Shown here one piece after another: positions 9,104 to 17,658 of a stretch of 64,000 nucleotides of DNA. The DNA is taken from positions 1 through 64,000 of the forward strand of contig CAYSPT010000012.1 in assembly GCA_964432985.1 (NCBI GenBank), given 5' to 3'. The stretch's first letter is position 1. Each line of letters opens with the position of its first letter. Origin of the DNA: CAYSPT01 sp964432985. GTDB lineage: Bacteria; Muiribacteriota; CAYSPT01. Made by a program: the position numbers and the translations under genes. The notes beneath the pieces are model-generated. The model searched no databases, had not been told where the DNA came from, and was given only the letters and a program-made list of their open reading frames with translations.

Positions 9104-9517
9104 TTAAAAGTGATTTAATATAATTTTTCTAACTGATGAACGAGACGACACGTCTTGTATCATCCCGCTCATCCCAGGATAAATGATACAGTAATGAGTG
9201 CCGACCTGCAACACGAAGAGGTTAACCGGGTAGACAGGCTGGGAAAGCATAGCCACAGGACAAAAGATCAGACCTAAATACTGTAACGTTTTTGCATAAT
9301 TTGCTTGTAATCGATACGTCTCCATAAAATGTTCTTTTGCTAAGGTAAATCTCCCTAAATTATAATAGGTAACCGCCATTTTATAGTGAATACCAGAATC
9401 ATCGTTTTTCTTTTGAAGAGCTTTCTCAAAATGCTGCGCAGCAGTCATATAATCTCTAGCCTTATATGCCTCAGTACCCATTTCGATATGCATTTCAACT
9501 GCTGAATAATTTATCAA
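9104..9517 (-). CDS. Small TPR protein, possibly truncated
   Basis: 137 residues. The first about 75 form two tetratricopeptide repeats (AYKARDYMTAAQHFEKAL and the following YYNLGRFTLAKEHF). The remaining about 60 residues do not look like TPR and are rich in Cys, Tyr and Ser, as expected when a frame runs past a break. Base composition is more AT-rich than its neighbours. It may be a decayed fragment of a longer TPR protein. Internal ATGs (for example at MHIEM) are equally possible starts. It sits just upstream of the transglutaminase-like gene on the same strand. Confidence 0.45.
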   Translation of the reverse strand: MINYSAVEMHIEMGTEAYKARDYMTAAQHFEKALQKKNDDSGIHYKMAVTYYNLGRFTLAKEHFMETYRLQANYAKTLQYLGLIFCPVAMLSQPVYPVNLFVLQVGTHYCIIYPGMSGMIQDVSSRSSVRKIILNHF

Positions 9518-9521
9518 CAGT

Positions 9522-9670
9522 TTAGTGTGTCTGACCTGGCTCTGGACCTGGCTCCGAACCAGGTGTCGTACCGGGGACCGGATCTGAGCTTGGATCAGAC
9601 GTTGAGGCGGGAGTTGGAGCTGGAGTTACCGGTGCTTCACTCCCTTTCGAATTTCTATTCGATAGCGTGG
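9522..9670 (-). pseudogene. Proline-rich coding remnant without a start codon
   Basis: Between the radical SAM gene and the TPR gene one minus frame reads a linker-like stretch (APVTPAPTPAST, then DPVPGTTPGSEPGPEPG) ending at TAA (9522-9524). An in-frame TAA lies upstream and no start codon follows it. It looks like the tail of a lost surface protein. The underlying DNA is imperfectly repetitive (GACCTGG/GAACCAGG), so chance low complexity is the alternative. Confidence 0.3.
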
Positions 9671-9682
9671 TTTATATCTGAT

Positions 9683-10696
9683 TCAGGAAAGAACGCTTCT
9701 GAGAATGCCGAAATCCTGGGTGCGGTTGAACTGCTCGAGAGTTGCCACCAGTTCTTCCTCACCGGGGCGTAAAAATGAACCGCCCTCAACCGCCAGTCCT
9801 TCGTCGAAGAGGCCCAGGAAGATCGAGATGTTTAGCTCCTCTGCGTAGGCGGCGGCCAAGGCCACGTCAATCAGCTTGGGTGGCGTGAACTCGTCTTTCA
9901 GAAAGTATTTCTCCAGCGGTGTGCCGTAGGCTACGAAGGTGGGGTTGAGGTGCATGTTGATCGTCACCCCGTGCTTCCTGGACATGCCGCCCAGATACTC
10001 GATGGCCCGTCGGATGTCCTCCACGCCTTCTTCGTCGCTCATTCCCGGCACGGGCTTTTGCATGAAGTAACATTTCAGCTTAAATCCGTAGGGGGCAATC
10101 ATGGCCACCATCTCTTCGAAGACCTCCAGCTTGAGCCCCTTATGGAAGACATCGTTGCGGATATGGTCATCGAACGCCTCCATGCCTATGGCCAGTTCCA
10201 TCTGCGTCTGGCCGTCGCTTTCTGCCAGGGCCCGGGCCAGGAACTCCAGCTCCGGCACGTCGATGTACTCCACCCGGGTTTCGATGCTGAGGACCTTGAG
10301 CAGAGGCATGTTGAGATTGAGCCGTGCCACCAGGTATATCAGCGCGGTGGAGGAAAAGGTGTCCTGGTCCAGCACGGATCCGTTGTTGCTGACGATGACC
10401 TTGCGGATGTCCGTCCTCCGTTTAAGTACCTCGGGATCGGAAAAGACATGGTCCACCTGGTTTATCAGAGCGCGGTAGCTGACGTGGTGCCGTGACGCCT
10501 TGGACGGCAGGTTGCAGCCCAGGCACCGGGAGTACCGGCAAGCCTGTGTGAAGAACACGATGAAGAGGATCAATCCTTCATTGGACTCCTGGAACCACAT
10601 CTGCGCCGGTTGGTTTTCGTCGTGGTCCTCGTTGTACGCGTAGGTTTTTCCCTCGTGATGAGAAACGAGCTCGTGGGACTGGGTACTATCGGGCAT
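9683..10696 (-). CDS. Radical SAM protein, RaSEA/Elp3-like
   Basis: 337 residues. The FeS-binding cysteines are C53, C58 and C61 in QACRYSRCLGCNLPS, a CX4CX2C pattern rather than CX3CX2C. Further motifs recall the archaeosine-synthase RaSEA/Elp3-type fold: SIETRVEYID, ELAIGMEAFDDHIRND, and YFMQKPVPGMSDEE. The reaction is unknown; tRNA or small-molecule modification is the family theme. AGAGGAG lies nine bases before the ATG. It is the last gene of the minus-strand PspA/SBP/VWA cluster, 56 bp after the AAA+ gene. Confidence 0.7.
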   Translation of the reverse strand: MPDSTQSHELVSHHEGKTYAYNEDHDENQPAQMWFQESNEGLILFIVFFTQACRYSRCLGCNLPSKASRHHVSYRALINQVDHVFSDPEVLKRRTDIRKVIVSNNGSVLDQDTFSSTALIYLVARLNLNMPLLKVLSIETRVEYIDVPELEFLARALAESDGQTQMELAIGMEAFDDHIRNDVFHKGLKLEVFEEMVAMIAPYGFKLKCYFMQKPVPGMSDEEGVEDIRRAIEYLGGMSRKHGVTINMHLNPTFVAYGTPLEKYFLKDEFTPPKLIDVALAAAYAEELNISIFLGLFDEGLAVEGGSFLRPGEEELVATLEQFNRTQDFGILRSVLS

Positions 10697-10752
10697 TTCA
10701 CGAAACTCCTCTGGCAGTTAAGTCATCGATTTCGTCAAACGATTGGGTCATC

Positions 10753-12612
10753 TCACGTGACTCCTTTGATTGTCAGGTCATCTATTTCGTCAAACCATTT
10801 CTTTTTCACGGCTTTAAAATCTCCTCCAGCGGGCAGATAGCTGTCCGGGATGAGGCTTTTTCGGGTGCAGTTCACCAGGGCGTGCAGTGTTTGCAGGCGC
10901 CTGGTATCGGTGATAGCGGGAGGGACACGGTCCTCGATCACCTCCAGTACCTGTTCGAATCCCGGCGCGTTCTTGCCGATACGGGCGATGAGCTCCGATC
11001 TCACCGACGAAAAGCTGGCGGAGGAATAGCCGTCGGTGACGGCAGCGATCTGCTCCATCTCGTCGTCATCCAACGAACCCCGCAGAACGGGATTCACCAT
11101 CCAGGCGATAAACTCCCTGCGGTCGTCACCCTCGGGGTCCAGGACCGGTATGATGAGATCGCCCACCCGCCCGGGGCGGCGTATGTCGGGTGACAGGTGA
11201 TGGATCCGGGCGGTCATCAGCAGCCACTTGACCTTTCCCCGCAGTTTCGGGTCCGCCATCATGGCCTGGATTTTACCGGTCAGCCGCCGCTCGGTGGGAT
11301 GCGAACCTTGCCCTACTCCCCCGAACTGGGTGTCCGCCTCATCGACGAAAATCAGCACCTTAGCCAGCGAATCGATTACCCTTCTCAGCTTTTCGAAGAT
11401 AACATCGGTCTGTCCGAACCACTGGCTACGGATGTTCTTGAGGACCAGGACCACCATATCCGCTTCGGCGGCAACCGCTTCGAAGATGAAGCTCTTACCG
11501 CTGCCGATAGGTCCGCTGACGGCGGCTCCCGGTAGAGCGTCGGGGCCGGTGGAACGCAGGCGCGGGATGAATTCTTTTTTTAAAAATTCCTTGAGTGTGC
11601 TGAATCCTACTACGTTTTTCAACGTGTGCTCGGGCCGCTTAAACTCCACCACGTCTTCGCCGAGCTGGGTCCGGATGAAATTCTGGACATGGTCGATCAC
11701 GTCCTGAGGCGTTACCTTCTTTTCCAGGTGGCAGGCCCGCACCAGCAGCTGCCGCAGGGCGTGGATGGACAATCCACCGGTAAGCCTGGCCAGGTTGAGC
11801 TGGCTGGACCAGAGATTTATTTTCCTGTCATCGGGCTGGAGCTGGTTGAACCAGTAAATGAAATGGGCGCGTGTCTCTTCGTCCGGAGACGGTACATCCA
11901 TGGCCATGACCTGGGGCAGGCGCGTGATTCGGTGGTTGATCGAGCTTCGGGATTCAGCCAGCAGAACCACGGCGTCGCGGCCATTCATGAACAGCGGGTC
12001 CGAGAACCACTCGCCACACAGGCCGGTCATGCGCCGGTCGACGCCCGAGAGACGGGCCAGCTCTCCTTCGGGAAGCAGCATGTCCGCCTCTTCCACGATG
12101 ATGATGAGGTTTTCTTCCAGCAGCGGGCTGCCATTCACCGAAGTGCGGGAGCACAGACAGAGCTGCCTGAGAAACTCCATGGCCACCAGGGGCTCCCGCC
12201 CGGCCTTGGCCAGGGTAGAGTCGAACGATTCACCAAGGGCCGCGGCCTGCATCCTCACCCGCGACGCGGAGAGCATTTCCTTTATCTTGAGGTCCTTGCC
12301 CGAAAGACCCGTCTTCCACTTGAGCCAGGCGTCCCGAAGCTTGTCGCGGTTACGGGTGGCTGTGGAAGCGGCGCCTGGTTTTTCCAGTATTTTAAGCTGA
12401 CCATGCGGCTCATAGATCACCACTATGGCGGCGCCGGGGACATTCCACTTGGTGACCAGGAAGTCAACCAGGGGCACGTATTCTCCGGTGTCTTCACCGG
12501 GCAAAAAAAACAAACCCCGGGTGTTGCCGCTGAGAATGATAGTTTTTGACTGTCCGGAGTTGATGGCGATGGCCGCCGATCGGCGAAACTGGTAACTGGG
12601 GGCTTTAGGCAT
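10753..12612 (-). CDS. AAA+ ATPase with a degenerate first and intact second ATPase domain
   Basis: 619 residues. The second domain has Walker A GPIGSGKS (367-374), Walker B VLIFVDEAD (419-427) and an arginine-bearing RRPGRVGD typical of classical AAA proteins. The first domain keeps a Walker B-like IIIVEEAD (170-177) and a downstream sensor region but no Walker A, so it is probably structural. No membrane segment is seen, so it should act in the cytoplasm as a remodelling ATPase. Its start overlaps the ABC ATPase stop by 8 bp, which ties it to the transporter and PspA genes upstream. Target is unknown. Confidence 0.8.
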   Translation of the reverse strand: MPKAPSYQFRRSAAIAINSGQSKTIILSGNTRGLFFLPGEDTGEYVPLVDFLVTKWNVPGAAIVVIYEPHGQLKILEKPGAASTATRNRDKLRDAWLKWKTGLSGKDLKIKEMLSASRVRMQAAALGESFDSTLAKAGREPLVAMEFLRQLCLCSRTSVNGSPLLEENLIIIVEEADMLLPEGELARLSGVDRRMTGLCGEWFSDPLFMNGRDAVVLLAESRSSINHRITRLPQVMAMDVPSPDEETRAHFIYWFNQLQPDDRKINLWSSQLNLARLTGGLSIHALRQLLVRACHLEKKVTPQDVIDHVQNFIRTQLGEDVVEFKRPEHTLKNVVGFSTLKEFLKKEFIPRLRSTGPDALPGAAVSGPIGSGKSFIFEAVAAEADMVVLVLKNIRSQWFGQTDVIFEKLRRVIDSLAKVLIFVDEADTQFGGVGQGSHPTERRLTGKIQAMMADPKLRGKVKWLLMTARIHHLSPDIRRPGRVGDLIIPVLDPEGDDRREFIAWMVNPVLRGSLDDDEMEQIAAVTDGYSSASFSSVRSELIARIGKNAPGFEQVLEVIEDRVPPAITDTRRLQTLHALVNCTRKSLIPDSYLPAGGDFKAVKKKWFDEIDDLTIKGVT

Positions 12613-13579
12613 TGAGTACGCCTTCTCCTTTTCCGTCTTTCACCTGCTGCCAGAAATTTTTGAACTGCTCGGCGTCCTGGCAGAACGTCGGCTCGAACAC
12701 CGCTTTTCGGATCTCGTTACGCTGTTTGAAAAACTCTCCGAAATCCCGCTCCTGGTCCGGTCCGTAGACCGGCGCTACCCGGTCGTAGATAATGGTGGCA
12801 CCGGGAAACTCCTGATGGTCCTTTTCTTTCCAGTTCCAGTACTGCGAAAGGCCCACCACCCGGTCGCCCACGTAGATCGCCTCGTTGAGCTCGTGGGTGA
12901 CGATCAGCACCGTGTAGGGAGGACGCTTCCCTTCCCGCCGGGCCTGGAGGTTCTCCAGGTACAGGGTGAGCAGCATCTTCTGAAGCTCCTCCCGGGTGGC
13001 TTCGTCCAGCGCCCCGAAGGGCTCATCCAGCAGCAGCACCTCGGGTTTCATGATCAGTGCCTGGGCAATAGCAACCCGCTGGCACATACCGCCGGACATC
13101 TGGGTGGGATACTGGTTCACGGCATCGCCCAGCCCGAGCTTTTCCAGCAGCTCCGTAGCTTCGCGTAAATGCTCCTTGCGGATCTTCCGCCAGGCGAAAG
13201 GTCTGCACAGGCGGAAAGGGATGCTGGTTTGATCGAGCAGCGGGCCGATGGCCACGTTCTTGCGGGCGGTCAGAAACGGGAACAGCGAGTACCGCTGGTA
13301 GACAATGCCGATTTTACGGCTGGGGCTGCTCACCACTTCTTCCTGGTCCGGACGCTCCTTGGGATAGATCACCACGTTCCCTTTCCGGGGAGGATGCGTC
13401 CCGACGATGGCCCTCAGCAGCGTGCTCTTCCCGCACCCGCTGGGGCCCACCAGGGCCACGATTTCACCGGGAATGATTTTCAGGTTGATATTGTACAGGA
13501 CATTCTTAAGCGTACCGCGCCGACGGTCGCCGAACCAGTGTCTGACACCCCTGCACTCCAGTACGATACGTTCCTCCAC
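12605..13579 (-). CDS. ABC transporter ATPase, NitT/TauT type
   Basis: 324 residues. Walker A GPSGCGKST (45-53), Q-loop Q95, signature MSGGM (161-165), Walker B LLLDEP (182-187) and switch His229 are all present, so it should be active. It belongs with the nitrate/sulfonate/taurine importers by overall layout (FGALDEATREELQ after Walker B). It carries a longer C-terminal extension (about 245-324) than SsuB/TauB. It sits directly after the permease gene with a 3-bp gap and overlaps the AAA+ gene, so the importer and the AAA+ ATPase are translated together. Confidence 0.9.
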   Translation of the reverse strand: MEERIVLECRGVRHWFGDRRRGTLKNVLYNINLKIIPGEIVALVGPSGCGKSTLLRAIVGTHPPRKGNVVIYPKERPDQEEVVSSPSRKIGIVYQRYSLFPFLTARKNVAIGPLLDQTSIPFRLCRPFAWRKIRKEHLREATELLEKLGLGDAVNQYPTQMSGGMCQRVAIAQALIMKPEVLLLDEPFGALDEATREELQKMLLTLYLENLQARREGKRPPYTVLIVTHELNEAIYVGDRVVGLSQYWNWKEKDHQEFPGATIIYDRVAPVYGPDQERDFGEFFKQRNEIRKAVFEPTFCQDAEQFKNFWQQVKDGKGEGVLNA

Positions 13580-13582
13580 CGG

Positions 13583-14398
13583 TCACTGCCTCCCTTCCGG
13601 GACATACCAGGGGCAGATGAGCCGCTGGAGCTTCCTGAGACCGAAATCCATGGTGAACCCGTAGGCCGCCAGCATGGCCAGGTAGGGGTACACCACGCTC
13701 ATGTTGAGTAAGCGCGACTGGAGTCTGATGCGGTAGCCGAACCCGACGTCGCCGCACACCATCTCAGCGGCGATGAGGAAAATCATGGCCGGGGGTATGT
13801 GAAGCCGTATGGTGTCGAGAAACTTCGGTAGTATATACCTGAAGATGACGTTCCACACCACCTCGCACTCGGAAGCCCCAAGAGTGTACGCCTTATACAG
13901 CAGGTCGTGGGGGACGTCCTTGACGGCCAGGTATATGACCCTGGCCATGGTGGCGCCGATTCCCAGCGCTATCATGGTGACGTACATCTCCGTGTCGGTC
14001 CCCACCAGGACGAAGTACACCGCCAAAGCGGCGGTTGGCGGTATCAGGGCCAGGATGGTCAGCGGCGGTATGAAGAACGATTCCATGACGCCCAGGCACC
14101 CCATGAGCAGCCCGAACACCAGAGCTCCCGCGATACCGAAAAACAAGCCCAGCAAAAGCCGTTTGAGGGTGGCGATGGAGTCCACTACGATCCAGCGCTC
14201 ACCCGAGCGTCGGTTCACCTCCAGGGCCGTTTTTACTCCCCCCTTGAGCTGTTTCCAGGTGGGAATGGTGGTGTCGTCAGGATTTGTCTCATGCTGTCGG
14301 TGGGAGATAAAAGTGTAGGTGCCCACCATAAGGATGATGGACAGTATTCCAAGAATGATACGCCATCGTTTCTTGATCGGTTTCCTTATCATCCCCAT
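13583..14398 (-). CDS. ABC transporter permease, NitT/TauT type
   Basis: 271 residues. One N-terminal membrane helix (about 12-30) is followed by a soluble segment of about 50 residues and then five or so helices of the BPD_transp_1 fold. The EAA coupling loop is AYTLGASECEVVWNVIFRYILP (about residues 180-200), with the usual Gly. The internal periplasmic segment after helix 1 is longer than in SsuC. Start is the first ATG; a second in-frame ATG two codons later is possible. Pairs with the ATPase and the binding protein on either side. Confidence 0.88.
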   Translation of the reverse strand: MGMIRKPIKKRWRIILGILSIILMVGTYTFISHRQHETNPDDTTIPTWKQLKGGVKTALEVNRRSGERWIVVDSIATLKRLLLGLFFGIAGALVFGLLMGCLGVMESFFIPPLTILALIPPTAALAVYFVLVGTDTEMYVTMIALGIGATMARVIYLAVKDVPHDLLYKAYTLGASECEVVWNVIFRYILPKFLDTIRLHIPPAMIFLIAAEMVCGDVGFGYRIRLQSRLLNMSVVYPYLAMLAAYGFTMDFGLRKLQRLICPWYVPEGRQ

Positions 14399-14411
14399 GC
14401 CGGTGTTCCCC

Positions 14412-15515
14412 TTATTTCCTCTTCATGACCTCCAGGATGTAGCCGGCATCGAACCGCAGAGCTGCATCAGGTGCGGCCGATTTCGAGCCGTAACCAATGA
14501 CCGGTTTCTTATCGACGATCTCGTGATCCACGCAAAAGTCCACTACGGTGACCATGATGTCCTTCAGTACCAGGTCACCCGATACCTCGTCCCCCGGAAA
14601 GCTCTTGCACTGCGCGAACAGGGAGAGGGCCAGGTCGGGGCTGCTGTAGAACTTGGTCTGCTGCACCACCTTGCGCATGGACTGCAAATCCAGGTGGGAA
14701 AACTTTTCACCCAGCGCGATGAGGGTGTCGTCCCTGGTGACCGGGTCGGCCATGCGGCGGTTCAGAGCGTAAAACGCGTCGATGACCGCGCAGGCGAACG
14801 CTTTGCCGCCCGGTTTGTCCAGGCTCTTCTGCGACACTACCACCATATCGATGATCTCACCCGGAATGGTGGTGGAATCGAACAGGACGTGGGTGTCTTT
14901 GCGCTTGTTCAGCGTCTCCAGGACGAAGGGATTCCATACCACGATGGCGTCGTACCCTTTCTGACGCTGCTGCATGGCCATGGCGGCGGCTCCCGGGTCC
15001 ATGTTGGTGAAAAGATGGGCTTTCTCCGATTCACCCTGTATCTCCAGATTCCTCACGAAGCAATATTCAGACACCGTCTTGGACAGGCCGTAAACCTTGC
15101 GGCCACGAAGCTGCAGAGCCCCGGTAATGCTCCTGGACACGATGCAGGCGTCGGCACCGTAACTGGTGGAGGTAGGCAGGATGGCCACCGACTTTATTCC
15201 CAGGCTGGGGGGCAGTACGTCCATGTTGGTGATACAGACAGCGTCGCACTGGCCGGCCCCGTACATCATGAGACAGGGGTCGTACTCGGCTTCCTTCAGC
15301 ACGATATCCACACCCCACTTCTTTTCGATGGGACCAAGCTTGCCTTTCTTGCCGTTGATCAGTTTGACCTCGTGAGCCACACCGAAAGCGCTCCATGAAG
15401 GGTACTCACTCCAGGCTAGTGAAAAAGACGGTAAAGCGTCTGCCCGGACTTCAGGCACAACCGCACACGCTGCCAGAACAACAGCGATCACAAGTAAACC
15501 TTTCACGAATTTCAT
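14412..15515 (-). CDS. Periplasmic binding protein, NMT1/TauA-like
   Basis: 367 residues from ATG 15515, chosen because GAGGAGG lies seven bases upstream; the in-frame extension to 15545 has no such site. Residues 1-25 are a Sec signal. The mature part shows the two-lobed NMT1/SsuA pattern: SLAWSEYPSW early, YGAGQCDAVCITNMD for the first lobe hinge, KVYGLSKTVSEYCF and YDAIVVWNPFVLETL. The substrate is unknown. It is the only SBP of the cluster without an OmpA domain and directly precedes its permease, so it is the likely importer subunit. Confidence 0.85.
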   Translation of the reverse strand: MKFVKGLLVIAVVLAACAVVPEVRADALPSFSLAWSEYPSWSAFGVAHEVKLINGKKGKLGPIEKKWGVDIVLKEAEYDPCLMMYGAGQCDAVCITNMDVLPPSLGIKSVAILPTSTSYGADACIVSRSITGALQLRGRKVYGLSKTVSEYCFVRNLEIQGESEKAHLFTNMDPGAAAMAMQQRQKGYDAIVVWNPFVLETLNKRKDTHVLFDSTTIPGEIIDMVVVSQKSLDKPGGKAFACAVIDAFYALNRRMADPVTRDDTLIALGEKFSHLDLQSMRKVVQQTKFYSSPDLALSLFAQCKSFPGDEVSGDLVLKDIMVTVVDFCVDHEIVDKKPVIGYGSKSAAPDAALRFDAGYILEVMKRK

Positions 15516-15564
15516 CTTGCACTCCTCCTCTTTATGTTTTTTCACTTTTTGCCTCTTGCAACCG

Positions 15565-15608
15565 TTTACGTTTCCCGTTCCGGGAATTTACGTTTCCCGT
15601 TCCGGGAA
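15565..15608. repeat. Two tandem 22-bp hairpin repeats after the PspA gene
   Basis: TTTACG followed by TTCCCGTTCCGGGAA occurs twice in perfect tandem (15565-15586 and 15587-15608), ending one base from the PspA stop codon. Each contains a 6-bp stem, 3-nt loop palindrome. In transcripts from the minus strand these form two stable stem-loops between PspA and the SBP gene. They could protect or attenuate the message. No U-run follows, so plain termination is unlikely. Confidence 0.6.
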
Positions 15609-15609
15609 G

Positions 15610-16437
15610 TTATTCTTCCGGAAGACGCGGTTCCGTTTCCGGTTCCGCCGACTCGGCGGTCTGCACCGGTTTTTCTTCCAGGCCGATCAGCGAGTCGAAC
15701 TCGGAGCTCGAGGTGGTTGTGCGGGCATACTCGAGAAACTCCGCTTCCTGGGCCTTGGATTCGGAACCCGCCAGCTCCTTGGAGATCCTGGCTTCGGCCT
15801 TGACCTCCTGCCGCAGCTCCCGCATCCTCTGGAGTTCCTCTGCCGTTCCGTCCTCGGCTATGCCGGCAATGGTGTCGGCGATTTCCTTTTCCTGCTTGGC
15901 GGTAATCATGTCTGCCACGGCATCGGCTGCTTCCGAGCGGATTTTCTCCAGATCGCGCAAAAGCTCCTGGAGCTGGATCTTGTGTTCCTTGATCCTGACG
16001 CCGTACCCATTGATGTCCACTTCCAACTCGTCGATCCGGACCTGCTTCTCGCTCAAGGTAGAGGAGAAGTCATTGTAGGCGCTGTTGCACTTCAGGTAGT
16101 CCTCGTCTTTCTGTATAGCCTCCTTGGACGCGCCCTGTTCCTGAAGTGTTTTTACCCGCTCCTTGGCCATGGCCAGGGCACCGGCCTTGAGGCGTTCCAG
16201 CTTCTCCATCTCTTTACTGAGATCCTTGACCTTGGCCGTCTTTTTCTCCTGCTGCGCGATCAACGCCGACACCGCCTGCTTGTATTGCTGGATGCGCGAG
16301 GTCTTATCGCGCGCGATCTCATCGTACTTGGCCCGCACCACGTGGGGGTCCGTGTCCAGGACCCGCCGGGCCGCGTCGAGCCGGCCCGTGACGAGGTACA
16401 AAACCGCTTTGAACCATCTGCCGATAGCTCGAAACAT
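15610..16437 (-). CDS. pspA: PspA/IM30 family protein
   Basis: 275 residues, mostly long alpha-helix. The N-terminus MFRAIGRWFKAVLYLVTG gives the amphipathic membrane-binding helix of the family. Heptad-rich coiled coil follows to about residue 225, then an acidic, Pro-rich tail (about 245-275) that standard PspA/Vipp1 lack. PspA assembles ESCRT-III-like scaffolds on the inner leaflet during membrane stress. AAAGGAG precedes the ATG. The usual partners PspB, PspC and PspF are absent; instead the gene is embedded among SBP-OmpA, VWA, AAA+ and ABC genes. Confidence 0.85.
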   Translation of the reverse strand: MFRAIGRWFKAVLYLVTGRLDAARRVLDTDPHVVRAKYDEIARDKTSRIQQYKQAVSALIAQQEKKTAKVKDLSKEMEKLERLKAGALAMAKERVKTLQEQGASKEAIQKDEDYLKCNSAYNDFSSTLSEKQVRIDELEVDINGYGVRIKEHKIQLQELLRDLEKIRSEAADAVADMITAKQEKEIADTIAGIAEDGTAEELQRMRELRQEVKAEARISKELAGSESKAQEAEFLEYARTTTSSSEFDSLIGLEEKPVQTAESAEPETEPRLPEE

Positions 16438-16518
16438 ACCGTATTCTCCTTTCTGCGAACCTCTCTGCTGCTTCTGGCCGCTTAGCCGAATAATTCGGGT
16501 TTACGGATGCGATCAGGT

Positions 16519-16618
16519 NNNNNNNNNNNNNNNNNNNNNNNNNNNNNNNNNNNNNNNNNNNNNNNNNNNNNNNNNNNNNNNNNNNNNNNNNNNNNNNNNN
16601 NNNNNNNNNNNNNNNNNN
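16519..16618. other. Assembly gap (100 N)
   Basis: Exactly 100 N, the convention for an unsized scaffold gap. It lies upstream of PspA and beside a 17-bp tandem array, which probably broke the assembly. The true length of the array is unknown. Confidence 0.95.
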
Positions 16619-16688
16619 TACGTTTACGATCAAGTTACGTTTACGATCAAGTTACGTTTACGATCAAGTTACGTTTACGATCAAGTTA
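16619..16688. repeat. 17-bp tandem repeat array (four copies seen)
   Basis: TACGTTTACGATCAAGT is repeated four times without change from 16619 and a fifth begins. The array abuts the N gap. Left of the gap the sequence GGGTTTACGGATGCGATCAGGT looks like a degenerate unit. It occupies the leader between the membrane coiled-coil gene and PspA, so it could be an iterated binding site or a simple slipped repeat. Confidence 0.75.
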
Positions 16689-16719
16689 CGCCTGCTGACA
16701 ACATATTCCCGCTGACAAC

Positions 16720-17562
16720 TTATTCCCGTTGGGGATCGGCTAAGGGAGAATCCTCCACAGGAGGATTCTCACCAAGATGAGGTTCCGTGTCTCCTTCACC
16801 GTTAAATGTGCTCATTCCCCGTTCTTCAAACCGCTTTTCCCACTCGTTTACCTTTGACCGCGCGTCCCGGGCGATGTGAATGGACCGGTCAAGGTCCTGC
16901 CTGATCTGCGCGAGATTGTAATTTTCCCCTTCATCTATCTCGATCTTCTGCACGTCCACCAGGATGGTACCGAGTTTCTCGATGCTCTTTTGCACGTCCT
17001 TGATGAGCCGTTCCCGCTCCTCCATAATAGGTATGCGGGCTTTTGGTGAATTAATCACCTCAGCAGTTTCCCACAACTTGAGTGTTTTGGCAAGTGCCTG
17101 AACGCTGAGATTGAACAGTTCCTCCACCTTGGACACCAGGTCCAGGGCGGTGTAGACATCGACGTTGGACTGCATGAAAGAAGCGTTTTCCTCGATGAGA
17201 CGGGCGGTGAGTGTCCTGAGATCGTGGAGGTACCGCTCTGTTCTGGGGTCCCCATCTCGAACGAGCTCTTCTTCAAGCGCGTCGAGTTCCTTTTCCCGGG
17301 CCTGGTGCGCTTCGTCCCGAATTTCTTCCAATACCTTTTTGGCGGCCTTTTCGTTTCCCACCAGCAGGTTGGTCAAAAAATGCCCAGCCGATCCCAGGAG
17401 ACAGCACAGGCCCGCAAAAATAGGTATACCGGCGGCCAGGGGTCCCACGGCCCAGGTGCCCAGCAGCACGGTAACGCCGGCCACGAACGGAAACAGGGTA
17501 CCCGGCTTCGAAGCCAGGTGGAGGAGCAATCGTTTTCTGAAATCGTTTTGATCCCGCGGCAT
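16720..17562 (-). CDS. Membrane-anchored coiled-coil protein, unrecognised family
   Basis: 280 residues from ATG 17562, chosen for AAGGA seven bases upstream; the frame extends 18 codons further without a better site. Two adjacent hydrophobic segments (about 22-40 and 43-62) are followed by a charged helical cytoplasmic domain (EKAAKKVLEEIRDEAHQARE, then many Glu/Arg/Lys heptads) and an acidic tail. The layout, two membrane helices plus a long helical domain, recalls XpaC-like proteins that travel with TelA/PspA genes, but I cannot confirm homology. Its place between the second SBP-OmpA gene and PspA suggests a membrane partner of PspA (inference). Confidence 0.7.
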   Translation of the reverse strand: MPRDQNDFRKRLLLHLASKPGTLFPFVAGVTVLLGTWAVGPLAAGIPIFAGLCCLLGSAGHFLTNLLVGNEKAAKKVLEEIRDEAHQAREKELDALEEELVRDGDPRTERYLHDLRTLTARLIEENASFMQSNVDVYTALDLVSKVEELFNLSVQALAKTLKLWETAEVINSPKARIPIMEERERLIKDVQKSIEKLGTILVDVQKIEIDEGENYNLAQIRQDLDRSIHIARDARSKVNEWEKRFEERGMSTFNGEGDTEPHLGENPPVEDSPLADPQRE

Positions 17563-17658
17563 GTCCCTGTCCTTTTCATGTCTTCCTGTGAATTGTACAT
17601 CATATGCCGACATCATCGCTGGGCCGACATCATCCCCGAGCCGGCAGCGGCACCGGGG

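Noticed and set aside
9527..9772. 81-residue plus ORF overlapping the radical SAM gene end
   Set aside because: No ribosome site, overlaps a well-supported gene, and low-complexity DNA explains it.
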